The notes: a model not told the origin generated them from the sequence alone. A stretch of 49,918 nucleotides of DNA from GCA-2686265 sp036010965 (GCA_036010965.1 DASCMO010000115.1:1-49918); one strand, 5' to 3'; shown: positions 18,701 through 27,547, counted from the first letter of the stretch. Numbers and translations are program-made.

Positions 18701-20425
18701 GAGGTCGCACGGCTCTTTCCACACTCACAGGCGGCCCGCGACGCCAACGACCTCCTGCTCGACTGGGCCGTCGAGGAGCAGGACGCGCCGACGGTGGCCA
18801 GGATCGTTCTGAGCGAGTTGCCGCGGGTCTGGTCCGCGGCGCACGCCGACGAGCGTGAGGCCCTCCTGGCCCTGCGCCTGGGGGCGACGCTCGAGAGCGG
18901 CGGCAACCGCGACACCATGCGCGAGCTCACGCGCGCCCTGGCCCGGGCCCAGCCGGACCTCGTCTCCCCCATCAAGGCCCACGGCGGCCTGACACTGCGC
19001 GAGCTGGTCGAGCGCGAGCCGCGCTTCGCCCACCCCACGGCGCTCGCGAGCCGCACCTTCCACGGCTCCCCACCCGTCCGCTCGAGCTACGACGGCCGAC
19101 ACACCCTACTGGGCGCGATGCCCCCGGCACCCGACGCGCAGGAGGACGAGCCGGAGGTGCTGCTGTTCGCGCGCGGCGAACCCACGCGCCGCGGCAACGC
19201 GCGCTCGGTCTCGATCAGCGCTGTCTCTGCCGCCAACCCGCAGGTGCCCCTGTGGTCCCAGCACGTGGCCATGCGATCAATTCCGGTCAACAACTGGGAG
19301 CAGCGCGTGGCCTTCGCGCCGGGCATCGTGCTGCTCGCTCTCGACGAGGGTGTGATCGCCCTCGGCCGCGACGGGGACGGCGACGGCGGCGGGGAGTGGC
19401 TCTGGGGCTGGACCGCTCCCGAGGGCGTGGCCGAGGCCGTCGAAGTGCACTCGGGCCTCGCCTTGGTGGTGTCGGACCTGCCCGGGAGCATGAGCCTCAT
19501 CCACGCCCTGGACACCGCCACGGGGATGGTCGTCTGGGAGAGAGAGATCTCAGAGACGCTCCACTGGCCGCACGCGATCTGCGGCGAGCGGGAGGTGGTC
19601 TTCCTGCCGCGCGTCGGCAAGCGCACAGCCCTGGTCCTGGACCTGTTCACCGGACGCTGGACGCGCGAGTTCGACTTGCCGCACGCCCTCCGCAAGGAGG
19701 CCTACGCCACCAGCTGGATCGAGGCCGGGCGCCTGATCCTGCCGCGCTTCATGATGCTGAGGCGCCCCGAGCAAAACCAGATCGTCGCCCTGCAGCTCGA
19801 GACGGGCACCATCGACTGGACCGTGCGCTTCGAGGAGGTGGCCGGCGGTGGACGGGAGCTGCACGCGATCGTTCAGCACGCCGAGCGCACCTACCTCGTA
19901 CTCCGACCGCGCCACACCCTGCGAGAAGACGACGCCCACGGGCTGCTCGTGGAATTGAACACCAGCGTCGGGGGCCACGCGGCCGTGGGCAACTTGAGGC
20001 TCGGTATCGAGCACCAGCTGATCGGCGTCGGCGTCCGAGAGCGGACGCGCATCGACTCCCCCTTCCTGTTCCTGCGCTCCTTCGGACCCGACGAGCTCGA
20101 GATGAAGGTGCACGCCGTACACCTTCCTTACGGTCACGAGCGCTGGGTCCGGCGCCTGCCCGTGTCCTCGGCCGATCTGTACGATAGGGACATGCCGATG
20201 CCCGCCGTGAGCCAGACGACCGTCGCGCTCGCATACAGCGAGAAGCCCCGCAACACCCGCCAGCCGGCGCGTACGATCCTGTACAGCTTCGACAAGAGCA
20301 CGGGCACGCCTTCCGGCAACCAGATCCTCGACCTGCGCCTGGGCAGGGGCGATCAGCTGGAGCTGACGGCTCTGGGAGACGCCCTGTTACTCGCCGGAGA
20401 AGAGCAACTGCAGGTGATGCGATGA
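15779..20425 (+). CDS. giant secreted protein with two PQQ-like propellers around a TPR-like region
   Basis: A 1548-residue protein. The ATG at 15779 gives a signal peptide (hydrophobic WTVATLVVLSLGASA), while the open frame upstream from 15674 overlaps the previous gene and lacks one. Alanine- and arginine-rich helical repeats come first, then a beta-propeller at about 285-700 with PQQ-type blades such as FDVETGRELWNHAPR and IDIESGSLLWSV. A second helical, TPR-like region is next, then another propeller to the end with ALDTATGMVVWEREI and LQLETGTIDWTVRFEE. No enzyme active site is visible. It probably acts as a scaffold outside the cytoplasmic membrane. It overlaps the next gene by ATGA. Confidence 0.8.
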   Translation: MTARQSNIGGSVGQGPWTVATLVVLSLGASAQSDVRTFSIPDTRAAGALAERARDHLDARRWHEALADLQRLLEEHPNDLLGAERPRAQGRPSQQDVHRGAAEWALAELEGLEGEARELYRDQHGRDADAALERARERGDPRALAALAERWPLTDAALAACWTLGDAELELGHPDQACLAWGRALRRVLELPAAPQTAPEWASAREALARGGASAGVLSRTDFALTLLERGAGDPDATTRELRLPGPGEAAHGTPGFEASSWPRPFRLPSTHAFRQARANLHPVRAGETILVSTSMSLLAIDAFSGSLRWTSGEAAGWESLELNDRLEFFKGIDKAGALIAPAASQAVAVAALQVPITQISNQRFNHIPILTIIPDRRLFAFDVETGRELWNHAPRAGWDGEQGGFAERMRVAGPPVIAASRVLVPTYRMQGRIDYHVACYALETGELIWSTQLVSGQRELNMFNRHSQAFSAAPLRVEGERVIALTQLGTVASLDLFTGRVHWETLYDQNPLPPRRNHNAPRRTQSWRNAPPVVADGVVVATPVDSDDLIGIDIESGSLLWSVRQSKISDWGRGMRTDVNLLLGADETTVYLGGRRLLALACSAGLRHEAPHTLAWRFTDPLLADEQFPAWPLLLDDRIVVPTTTERIEIHRQTGRRLLRAAPWGPGGGGNLLVGEGTLFTLNSRFLTGYFEWDMLLSRASEAHERAPEELTPALNLAALMGERGRIEAFAGNTPAARVWLDDAAHILTPFLTDDTSQAEARVLAELHGILRSKARVLADLADTRGALSALRAARAMSPDIHSERDTLLEQSILLRSLEDNARMAVLTELEAACGSLFVHGEVVAEQTPAQVLMPDTFAGTNDGSWRIEPLLDRSAEDELLVWTLPVGLWVSLERAAHLASSGDVAGELVELHHMLQHWPEVPLPPGSVTEVAGGRIAARVDAFGLEIYAPFEDRAHALLERATGGRDRERLEEVARLFPHSQAARDANDLLLDWAVEEQDAPTVARIVLSELPRVWSAAHADEREALLALRLGATLESGGNRDTMRELTRALARAQPDLVSPIKAHGGLTLRELVEREPRFAHPTALASRTFHGSPPVRSSYDGRHTLLGAMPPAPDAQEDEPEVLLFARGEPTRRGNARSVSISAVSAANPQVPLWSQHVAMRSIPVNNWEQRVAFAPGIVLLALDEGVIALGRDGDGDGGGEWLWGWTAPEGVAEAVEVHSGLALVVSDLPGSMSLIHALDTATGMVVWEREISETLHWPHAICGEREVVFLPRVGKRTALVLDLFTGRWTREFDLPHALRKEAYATSWIEAGRLILPRFMMLRRPEQNQIVALQLETGTIDWTVRFEEVAGGGRELHAIVQHAERTYLVLRPRHTLREDDAHGLLVELNTSVGGHAAVGNLRLGIEHQLIGVGVRERTRIDSPFLFLRSFGPDELEMKVHAVHLPYGHERWVRRLPVSSADLYDRDMPMPAVSQTTVALAYSEKPRNTRQPARTILYSFDKSTGTPSGNQILDLRLGRGDQLELTALGDALLLAGEEQLQVMR

Positions 20426-21585
20426 TCCGCGCACGCCGTACTCCGCTCGGCCCCATGAAGGGGGCCCTGTGCGCGTTCGGGTTCGCGGTCGCGGTCGTAG
20501 GGGATGCCCACGCGCAGGGATCCGGGCCCTCCCGAGCTCTGGAGGTCACGCCCCAGCAAGCGAGCGCCGTGGAGCGCGGCCTGGTCTGGCTGGCAAACCA
20601 CCAGGAGACCGACGGCAGCTGGAACGGGAAGATCGGCTACAAGCTCAACGACGACTACAACTACACGGCGGAGCGCGGCCACGTAGGCGTCACGTCCCTG
20701 GCCGGTATGGCGTTCCTCGCCGGCGGCCACCTGCCGGGGCGCGGGCGCCACGGCAAGAGCGTCGAGCGCTGCCTGGACTTCGTCCTCTCGTGCGTCCAGG
20801 AAGACGGCTACATCACCCACGCCGGGACGCGCATGTACAGCCACGCCTTCGCGACGCTCTTCCTGGCCGAGATCTACGGCATGACGCACCGCGACGACGT
20901 GCGCCACAAGCTACAGAAGAGTGTGGACTTCGTCGTCAAGTCCCAGAACGCCGAGGGTGGCTGGCGCTACGAGCCGTACGCGGTCGAGTCGGACATGTCG
21001 ATCGTCGTGTGTTCCGTGCTCGCCCTGCGCGCGGCGCGCAACATCGGCATCCGCGTACCCGTTTCCACCGTCGACAGCGCCGCTCGCTATGTGGTCGACT
21101 CGGCGGTCACCGAGGCCTCCACCTCGGCCTTCTCGCACCCCGCCTTCGCGCGCTCTAGCGAGCTGGGCTCGTTCCACTATCAGAAGGACGTCCACTCGCG
21201 CTCCTCCTTCCCCCTGACGGCAGCCGGCGTGACCGCCCTGCACGGTCTGGGCATCTACTCCGACGAGGCCATCGAGCGCGGGATCCACTACCTCAATCGC
21301 GAGCTGGCGACCTTCAACCACCGCAACGGCAACGGACGCCGGAATCGGGGCGAAGGGCACTACTTCTTCTGGTACGGCCACTACTACGGCGTCCAGGCCA
21401 TGTACACCGTCGGCAGCCCCTACTGGGAGCCGTACTTCGAGGAGGTGCGCGAGCTGCTCCTGGGCATGCAGCATGCCGACGGCTCCTGGCCCAACGAGAC
21501 CGGCCCCGGGCCGGCCTTCGGCACGGCCATGGGCGTCCTGATCCTGGAGATTCCCTACCGCTTCCTGCCCATCTTCCAGCGCTGA
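20422..21585 (+). CDS. secreted prenyltransferase/squalene-oxidase-repeat protein 1
   Basis: A 387-residue protein with a signal peptide (AFGFAVAVVGDAHA, cleavage after AHA). Repeated segments such as GLVWLANHQETDGSWNGK, SVDFVVKSQNAEGGWRYEP and LLLGMQHADGSWPNE match the QxxDGSW-type repeats of squalene cyclase and prenyltransferase alpha-toroids. The acidic DxDD motif of real squalene-hopene cyclases is not seen, so a non-enzymatic or different role is likely. The start ATG overlaps the previous TGA. It is a paralogue of the protein at 28657, and both end in LPIFQR. Such proteins are common in planctomycetes but poorly understood. Confidence 0.82.
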   Translation: MIRARRTPLGPMKGALCAFGFAVAVVGDAHAQGSGPSRALEVTPQQASAVERGLVWLANHQETDGSWNGKIGYKLNDDYNYTAERGHVGVTSLAGMAFLAGGHLPGRGRHGKSVERCLDFVLSCVQEDGYITHAGTRMYSHAFATLFLAEIYGMTHRDDVRHKLQKSVDFVVKSQNAEGGWRYEPYAVESDMSIVVCSVLALRAARNIGIRVPVSTVDSAARYVVDSAVTEASTSAFSHPAFARSSELGSFHYQKDVHSRSSFPLTAAGVTALHGLGIYSDEAIERGIHYLNRELATFNHRNGNGRRNRGEGHYFFWYGHYYGVQAMYTVGSPYWEPYFEEVRELLLGMQHADGSWPNETGPGPAFGTAMGVLILEIPYRFLPIFQR

Positions 21586-21589
21586 AGCC

Positions 21590-23923
21590 TTGGACCCCGC
21601 CGCCACCCCCCTCCGTCGCACGCCCATCCTGGATGAGCTCCTTAAGCGCCTGCGCCGGCGCCTGGTGGTCGCGGTCTGGCTGCACGGTCTGGGACGCACC
21701 CTGGCCTGCGCGGCCGCCTGGCTGGCGCTGATCTTCGCCCTCGACTGGTGGCTGCACTTGCCGGGCGGCCTGCGCGCCCTCCAGACGGCACTCCTCGCCG
21801 CCCTGCCCCTCCTCGTCCTCTGGCGCGAGCTCGTGGCACGCCTGCGGCGCATCCCCGACCGGGCCGGCCTGGCCCTGCTCATCGAGCGTGGCCACCATTC
21901 CCTGCACGAGCTGCTCGTGAGCGCCGTCCAGCTGGCCGAGGGGCGCGGGGACGACCGCGACAGCGCCCTCGTGGCCGAGGTCCTGGCCGCCGCCGAGGCC
22001 CGCGCCGCGGCCCTCGACCTGCGGGCGGTCATCGACCCGCGTGGCCCGCGCAAGACCTTCGCCGGCGGGGCGGGCGCGGGCCTGCTGGCGGCCGCGCTGC
22101 TCTTCTCCTCCGCAGACGCCGCGCGCGTGTTCTTCCTGCGCATGGCGGGCGGCGGCCCCGCCTGGCCCCAGCGCACACACCTCTCGATCCGCGTCCCCTC
22201 CGCCGGAGGCCTGATCCAGGTCGAGGACGCGGGAGACGAGCTGCGCGTGCGCGTCGCGCGCGGCAGCGATGTGGGCGTGGTCGTCCACGCCGAAGGCATC
22301 GTGCCCGACGAGGTGATCCTGCACTTCGAGAGCGGGCAGCGCGTCGTGCTGGCCGCGACCGGCGGCGGTAACTTTCGCACGCTGTTGCGCTCGCGCCAGA
22401 CCGACTGCGCCTTCCACGCCACCGGCGGCGACGACACCGATGGCCTGCCGCGGGTCGAGGTGCGCGTGCTCCGGCCTCCCGACATCGCGGCCGTGGCGGT
22501 GCGCATCACACCGCCCGCCTACACCGGCCTCGGCCAGCGCCTCGAGCGCGACCGCGACGTCGAGGTTCTCGAGGGATCGCAGATCACCGTCCACATGCTC
22601 CCCGAGCCGCCCCAGGCCACGGGATCGGTGCGCCTCTTGCCCGCCGATCGCCTGCTCCCCCTGCAACGGCGCCCCTTCCCCGCCGCCGAGTCGGACGCAG
22701 AGGGCGGCGAGACGCACGCCACACCTGACGGTGTGGCCTTCGACCTCGAAGCCCGCGACAGCCTGCGCTACCGCTTCGAGATCAGCGACGCGACCGGCCT
22801 TGCCAATCCCGATCCGGGCCTGTTCGGCATCGCCGTCGTCGCCGACCGCCCGCCGGAGATCGAGTTCCTGGCTCCGGCCCGGGCCGAGGTCGCGACGGTC
22901 GTCGGCGGCACCTTGCCCTTGCGCTTGCGGGCCTGGGACGACTTCGGGCTCGAGCAGCTGTCCCTGGAGATCGAGCTGCCCGGCGCCGCGCCCGAAGAGG
23001 CACGCACATTGCTCCTCGAGTGGGCGCTCCCGCCCGCCGGCTCATCCGATGGCGGCATTCCCATAGGCTCGGTGCGCGGCTTCGCTGCGCGCCGCATCGA
23101 CCTGACCGACCTCAGCCCGGACGCGCTGCCAGTGGAGGGCCAGCTCTTCGGCCTGCGACTCGTGGCCCTGGACAACCGCCGGCCAGAGGGGCAGCAGGGT
23201 GCCTCTCTGCCCGTGCGCCTGCGCGTCGTCTCCGCCGAGGAGTTCCTGCGCCGTCTCCAGGACCGACTCTCGCGCACGCGCACCCTGGTGGGCAGCCTGC
23301 TGGAGCTGGCGAGCGAGAAGCACCAGCGCACCCTGGAGCTGATCGCCGCCATCGAGAGCGACCAGCCCGACGCGGCGCGCGAGACCGACGGTGTGGGCGC
23401 GGTCCTCTCCGGCCAACGCCGGGTCGCGGGGGACGCGCGCGCCGTCTCACGCGAGCTGACCGCCGTGGCCGCATCGCTGATCTACTCGCGTCTCGACGAT
23501 CGCTCGGGACCGATCCTCGAGGCCCTCGACACCGCCGAGGCCGTCCTCGCCGACCGCAGATTCCACCCCGAATTGTGGGTCGAGCTCGCCCGCCGCGTCG
23601 AGCACGGCGAGCTGGGGAACGCGATCTTCGCCTCCAAGCTGGTGGAGGTCGCCGGCGTCTCGCTCGAGATCGGCGAGCGCCACGCTCCGGCCGCCATCGA
23701 GCACCTGCGCGCCGCCGCGGACACGACCAACCTGGAGGCGACCCACGCCGCCCTGCTGGCGGCCTCGAACCGCCAGCTGCAGGGGCTGGCCGCGACCGAG
23801 CGCTTGCTCGAGCTGCTCGCCGAGTGGGACAACTTCCAGTCCGTCCTGTCCCTCACGCGCGACATCCTCAACCGCCAGAAGAACCTCCTGGAACGCACGC
23901 GTCAGTACGCCAAGGAACACTGA
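21590..23923 (+). CDS. DUF4175-like membrane protein
   Basis: A 777-residue protein starting at a TTG four bases after the previous stop, with no Shine-Dalgarno sequence of its own, so coupled translation is likely. The N-terminus has two adjacent transmembrane helices (about 35-55 and 65-80), then RIPDRAGLALLIERGHHSLHELLVSAVQLAE, a short hydrophobic segment near 160-180 and a large beta-rich extracytoplasmic part with VRITPPAYTGL, a segment characteristic of DUF4175-like proteins. A helical C-terminus ends the protein. Together with the following secreted coiled-coil protein it matches the two halves of longer DUF4175 proteins. Molecular role unknown. Confidence 0.75.
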   Translation: MDPAATPLRRTPILDELLKRLRRRLVVAVWLHGLGRTLACAAAWLALIFALDWWLHLPGGLRALQTALLAALPLLVLWRELVARLRRIPDRAGLALLIERGHHSLHELLVSAVQLAEGRGDDRDSALVAEVLAAAEARAAALDLRAVIDPRGPRKTFAGGAGAGLLAAALLFSSADAARVFFLRMAGGGPAWPQRTHLSIRVPSAGGLIQVEDAGDELRVRVARGSDVGVVVHAEGIVPDEVILHFESGQRVVLAATGGGNFRTLLRSRQTDCAFHATGGDDTDGLPRVEVRVLRPPDIAAVAVRITPPAYTGLGQRLERDRDVEVLEGSQITVHMLPEPPQATGSVRLLPADRLLPLQRRPFPAAESDAEGGETHATPDGVAFDLEARDSLRYRFEISDATGLANPDPGLFGIAVVADRPPEIEFLAPARAEVATVVGGTLPLRLRAWDDFGLEQLSLEIELPGAAPEEARTLLLEWALPPAGSSDGGIPIGSVRGFAARRIDLTDLSPDALPVEGQLFGLRLVALDNRRPEGQQGASLPVRLRVVSAEEFLRRLQDRLSRTRTLVGSLLELASEKHQRTLELIAAIESDQPDAARETDGVGAVLSGQRRVAGDARAVSRELTAVAASLIYSRLDDRSGPILEALDTAEAVLADRRFHPELWVELARRVEHGELGNAIFASKLVEVAGVSLEIGERHAPAAIEHLRAAADTTNLEATHAALLAASNRQLQGLAATERLLELLAEWDNFQSVLSLTRDILNRQKNLLERTRQYAKEH

Positions 23924-23924
23924 G

Positions 23925-26723
23925 ATGCACGCAAGAGTCCACGTCGCTCGCCTGTGCCTGTGGCTCGCGGTCGCGCTCGCGGTCACGCTCGCGCCGGCCA
24001 GCGCGCAGGACGAGGGCGGCCCCAGCCGTGAGCAGGCCGCCCTGAGCGAGGAACAGTCCCTGCTGCTGCGCAAGCTCGGGCGCCTGCGCACTTCCATGGA
24101 GCACCTCGCTGAGCGCTTCGAGGCCGAGGGGCGCACCCACGCCGCCGGCCTCCTGCGCGACGGCCTCAGCCACGTCGACGAGCGCGCCCTCGCCGGAGAG
24201 CACCGCACCCTCGAGGAGCTCATGACGACCTCCCTCGATGACATCGCCGGGGGCCAGAGCGTGAGCGCCATCCGCGGCCAGGAAGAGGCCATCCGCTCCC
24301 TCGAGCGACTGCTGGCGATCCTCATGGACCGGCCGGACCTCGATCAGCTCGAACGCAAGCTGGAAGAGCTGCACGAGCTCCAGGCGCACCTCGACCAGCT
24401 GGCCAATGCCGAGGAGAAGCTGCAGGGTGACACCGAGACCCTGCGGCAGGACTCGTCCAACGACGCCCAAAACCGGCTGACCGACGGCATAGAGCTCGCC
24501 CTCGCGAGCCAGCGCGAACTGCTGGCGGAGAACGAGGAGCGAGCGCGCGAGACGGGCACCCTGCGCCTCGAGGAGCTCGACCGGGAGCTCGCACGCCTGC
24601 GCGAGGATCAGCAGGTGGACCTGGCCGTGCTCTCCGCCTGGGAGCCCGACCGCCTGGAGGGTCTCGAAGAACTGGCCGGGGAACTCGAGCGGGCCCGCGG
24701 CGAGGCCGCGCGCGCGGAGCGACTGGAAGCGGCCGCCGAACAACTGCAACGCACCGCCGCCGGTGCCGAGGCCGGAGGCGAGCAGCGCGAGCGCGCGACA
24801 GCCGAGCTCGAGCGCGCGACCGAACGCGGAGAGCTCGAGGCCCGGGCGTCGGGCGACGAGAGCGCGCAGCGCGCGGCCGAGGCCCTGCGCGCGGCCCTGG
24901 AAGCGATGGAAGGCGATGACGCCGAGCAAACCGCCGAGGCGCTCGAGGCCGGGGCGCGGGAGCTCGCGGCGGCCGGCGCCCGGCAGCGGGAGGCCGCCGA
25001 AGAACGGCAGGCCCGGACCAGGGGCGAGCTGGAACGGAGCGCGGGGGAGAGCGCCGACGCCGAGGCCGACCTGGCGCGCGCAGCAGCCGCCGAGCTGAGC
25101 GAGGACGACGCCGCCGAGGCCCTGCGGCGCCTGCGCCGGGGCCTCGAGGAGTTGGCGCTGCTCGACCAGCACCTCTCGGCTTCCCAGGAGAGCAACGCCC
25201 AGCGCGCGCGGGCGATCGCAAGTGGACTCACGCGCCTCCCGCAGGGGCAGACGAGCACCGGCGAACAGGCCGCCTCCGCCCTGGAGGAAGCCGCCCAGGC
25301 GATGGGCGAGGCCGGCGCCGCAGCCGCGGCAGCAAGCGACGGCGAGGCGGAGGAGGCAGCCCGACGCGCAGAACAGGCCCTGGCCCGCGCCCAGGCCGCC
25401 ATGCAGGCCGTGCGCGAGGAGGCGGGCGAGTCCAGCGGCGAGGGCGATGATCAGCTGGCGCGCCGCCAGGAAGAGCTGGCGCGACAGGTGGCCGAGCTCG
25501 AACGAGAGATCGACGGCGCCTCCATGGACAGCGCGGGGGAGGACGCCGTGCGCGAGGCCCTCGAGAGCGCCGGCGCGGCCATGGAACGGGCGGCCGGCGA
25601 GCTCTCCGAACAGAGCAGCGCCTCCGCGGCCCGCTCCCAACGCGAGGCCATCGAATCCCTGGGACAGGCCGCGCGCGAGGCGAGCGAAGGGGTCGTCCCC
25701 CAGGGCGAGGCCGAGCGCGAGCGCGCGGCCGAGCTCGCACGGGAGCAGGAGGAGATCGAAAAGCGCCTGTATGAGTTCATGGAGCGCTACGAGGAGCGCG
25801 GTGAGGAAGCTCCTCCCCTGCCGTCGATGCAAGAGGCCCAGCAGAGCGCGGAGCAGGCGCGCGAGGCGCTCGAGCAAGGCGACCTGGGGGAAGCCCAGGA
25901 CTCCGAGGCGCAGGCGGAGCAGGAGATCCGCGAGGCCATCGAGCAGCTCGAGGAGGAAGAAGAGCAGTACCAGCGCCTGCGCGACGAGGAGCTCCTGTTT
26001 CGCATCGCGGAGGAAATCGAGGCCCTGGCCGAGAGCCACGCCGAGCTGATGGAGCAGACCGTCGAGGCCGATCAGGGGCGCACTGGGAGCAGCCGGCCGA
26101 CGCGCTCCCAGAAGCTGCGCCTGCGCAAGATCTCCCGCGAGGAGGGTGCTCTCGCGAGCCGCGCGGCCCAGATGCGCGGAGCGATCGAGGAACAGGAGAG
26201 CCTGGTGTTCGCGGAGCTCCTCGGGCGCATCGAGGCCGACCTCGTGCGCATCGCGCGCGACATGAGCGAGGTCGGCGGCTACCGCAGCGATGAGAGGGTG
26301 CAGGTCGCCCAGGCCGAGGTGGCCCGCTCCCTGCGCTGGTTGGCGGAGGCCCTGGCCGAGGAAAAGGAACGCCGGGCCCAGCAGCAGCAAGAGCAGCAGC
26401 AAGAGCAACAACAACAACAGCAGCAGCAGGCGGCCAACCGCCTCGTGCCCGACGTGGCCGAGCTCAAGCTCCTGCGGCGCATGGAGGTCGAGGTGCTCGA
26501 CTCCATCGACGAGCTGCTCGAGCTCTTCCCGGAACTCGCCGACGACGATGTCGAGGGCCTCGATCCCTTGCTACTCGAGGACATCCTGCGCCTGGCCCAC
26601 CGCCACGAGCGCACCTCGGACCTCTTCGGACGATTCCGGGCCAGGTTGGGGCTTCCGGATCCCGATGTAACGACCGATACTGAAGATAGCGAGACCGACT
26701 CTCCCGATCAGGAGCCCTCATGA
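23925..26723 (+). CDS. large secreted coiled-coil protein with glutamine-rich tract
   Basis: A 932-residue protein with a signal peptide (LCLWLAVALAVTLAPASAQ) followed by very long heptad-like stretches rich in Glu, Ala, Arg and Leu, typical of continuous coiled coils. A tract of 17 Gln/Glu residues (encoded at 26379-26429) separates this from a more globular C-terminal segment, RLVPDVAELKLLRRMEVEVLD, and an acidic end. It begins one base after the TGA of the DUF4175-like gene and its stop overlaps the next start as ATGA. A filamentous envelope partner for the preceding membrane protein is inferred. The antisense frame is open over its whole length only because of codon bias. Confidence 0.82.
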   Translation: MHARVHVARLCLWLAVALAVTLAPASAQDEGGPSREQAALSEEQSLLLRKLGRLRTSMEHLAERFEAEGRTHAAGLLRDGLSHVDERALAGEHRTLEELMTTSLDDIAGGQSVSAIRGQEEAIRSLERLLAILMDRPDLDQLERKLEELHELQAHLDQLANAEEKLQGDTETLRQDSSNDAQNRLTDGIELALASQRELLAENEERARETGTLRLEELDRELARLREDQQVDLAVLSAWEPDRLEGLEELAGELERARGEAARAERLEAAAEQLQRTAAGAEAGGEQRERATAELERATERGELEARASGDESAQRAAEALRAALEAMEGDDAEQTAEALEAGARELAAAGARQREAAEERQARTRGELERSAGESADAEADLARAAAAELSEDDAAEALRRLRRGLEELALLDQHLSASQESNAQRARAIASGLTRLPQGQTSTGEQAASALEEAAQAMGEAGAAAAAASDGEAEEAARRAEQALARAQAAMQAVREEAGESSGEGDDQLARRQEELARQVAELEREIDGASMDSAGEDAVREALESAGAAMERAAGELSEQSSASAARSQREAIESLGQAAREASEGVVPQGEAERERAAELAREQEEIEKRLYEFMERYEERGEEAPPLPSMQEAQQSAEQAREALEQGDLGEAQDSEAQAEQEIREAIEQLEEEEEQYQRLRDEELLFRIAEEIEALAESHAELMEQTVEADQGRTGSSRPTRSQKLRLRKISREEGALASRAAQMRGAIEEQESLVFAELLGRIEADLVRIARDMSEVGGYRSDERVQVAQAEVARSLRWLAEALAEEKERRAQQQQEQQQEQQQQQQQQAANRLVPDVAELKLLRRMEVEVLDSIDELLELFPELADDDVEGLDPLLLEDILRLAHRHERTSDLFGRFRARLGLPDPDVTTDTEDSETDSPDQEPS
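26379..26429 (+). repeat. CAG/CAA-rich polyglutamine-coding tract
   Basis: Seventeen consecutive CAG, CAA or GAG codons in the coiled-coil gene, encoding Gln with two Glu. Such a tract may vary in length by slippage and forms the hinge between the coiled-coil region and the C-terminal segment. Confidence 0.9.
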
Positions 26724-27109
26724 GAACCGCATCGCCCTCCATCCAGTCGCGGACCGCCCTGACCGGCGGCCTGCTCGTCTCCGGCCTGGCCCTGACCGCG
26801 GCCCTCGCCCAGGAGCCGGACATCGGGGTCGCGCCGATCACTCAGGAGGAGATCGACGGCGAACAGGTGATCCAGATCCCCGTTCCTGAGGCCCAACAGG
26901 AGATGGCGCGGCTGTTCGGCGAGGTCGAGCGCAACCTGCACGCGATCGACTCCCTGCTCTATGACGCGGGGGCCGGCGACACTTCCGCCCTGGCGGGCGT
27001 CGGTGAGGCCGGGCTCGATCGCCTGCTGCGCGAGTCGGTGGACACCGGCCGGGCGACCCTCAGCGCCATCGACCGCATCCTCGAGCTGGCCGCTCAGGAA
27101 GGGACATGA
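26720..27109 (+). CDS. secreted helical protein, first part before an in-frame UGA
   Basis: An open frame of 129 codons with a signal peptide (hydrophobic TGGLLVSGLALTAALAQ), then a helical region with EAQQEMARLFGEVERNL, IDSLLYDAGAGDTS and IDRILELAAQEGT. I do not recognise a named family. The start ATG overlaps the stop of the coiled-coil gene. It stops at UGA 27107-27109, after which the same frame continues through P-N-G-G into the reading frame at 27122. Because the continuation has no signal peptide and no good ribosome site, the two parts may be one secreted protein whose UGA is recoded; see the site feature. Alternatively they are two separate small proteins. Confidence 0.65.
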   Translation: MRTASPSIQSRTALTGGLLVSGLALTAALAQEPDIGVAPITQEEIDGEQVIQIPVPEAQQEMARLFGEVERNLHAIDSLLYDAGAGDTSALAGVGEAGLDRLLRESVDTGRATLSAIDRILELAAQEGT

Positions 27110-27141
27110 CCCAACGGTGGCATGGGCGTCGGGAACGCCCA
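27107..27141 (+). promoter_or_regulatory. candidate recoding UGA with SECIS-like hairpin (second candidate)
   Basis: UGA at 27107-27109, then a hairpin with a 7-bp stem: UGGGCGU (27123-27129) pairs with ACGCCCA (27135-27141), and the apical loop is CGGGA (27130-27134). The loop starts 20 bases after the UGA and has G as second base. These values fall in the range known for bacterial SECIS elements. GC-rich sequence forms hairpins often, so this is only supportive. Confidence 0.4.
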
Positions 27142-27526
27142 GAATCAGCCGGGAGAGAGCGAGCCCCGCAACGGCGACCAGCAGAGCAGTTCGCGGGAGA
27201 ACACCCCCGAGAAACCCGGCAGTGAGCCCCAGGGCGCCCAGCCCGAGCCGCAGCCCGGCGAGCAGCAGCCCCAGCCGTCTCAGGGCGAGCCCGATGACCC
27301 GCGCGCCGCCGATGACCCGGAGCGCACCAACGAGGCGGGCGGCGACCCGCGGGCCCTGGCCACCGACGCGCCCTCCGCGATCGACGGCACCGACCGCTGG
27401 GGCGACCTGCCGGTCCACGTGCGGGACATCTTCCGCTACGAGGGCGGTCACGGGATGCCGCCCGAGTACCGCGACTGGATCGACTCCTACTACCGCCGCC
27501 TGAACGACGGTGAGCTGCAGCGCTGA
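27122..27526 (+). CDS. continuation frame: disordered Pro/Gln/Glu linker and C-terminal WGDLP domain
   Basis: An open frame of 134 codons in exact frame with 26720-27109. From residue 1 it is low-complexity, rich in Gly, Asn, Gln, Ser, Glu and Pro, up to about residue 90. It ends in a small conserved-looking segment, RWGDLPVHVRDIFRYEGG and then PPEYRDWIDSYYRRLN. Such a segment is seen at the end of secreted proteins of planctomycete MoxR operons as far as I know. The ATG at 27122 lacks a Shine-Dalgarno sequence. As an independent cytoplasmic protein it makes little sense, so it is more likely the C-terminal part of the preceding gene, reached by reading the UGA at 27107. An independent small protein cannot be ruled out. 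Confidence 0.6.
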   Translation: MGVGNAQNQPGESEPRNGDQQSSSRENTPEKPGSEPQGAQPEPQPGEQQPQPSQGEPDDPRAADDPERTNEAGGDPRALATDAPSAIDGTDRWGDLPVHVRDIFRYEGGHGMPPEYRDWIDSYYRRLNDGELQR

Positions 27527-27547
27527 GCGGCACGCGATCGCTCATCG

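Noticed and set aside
23868..26417. 849-codon antisense open frame opposite the coiled-coil gene, leucine-rich
   Set aside because: It is the complement of Glu/Ala/Gln-rich codons; such long antisense frames are expected at this GC content, and the sense strand has a signal peptide and operon-style junctions.
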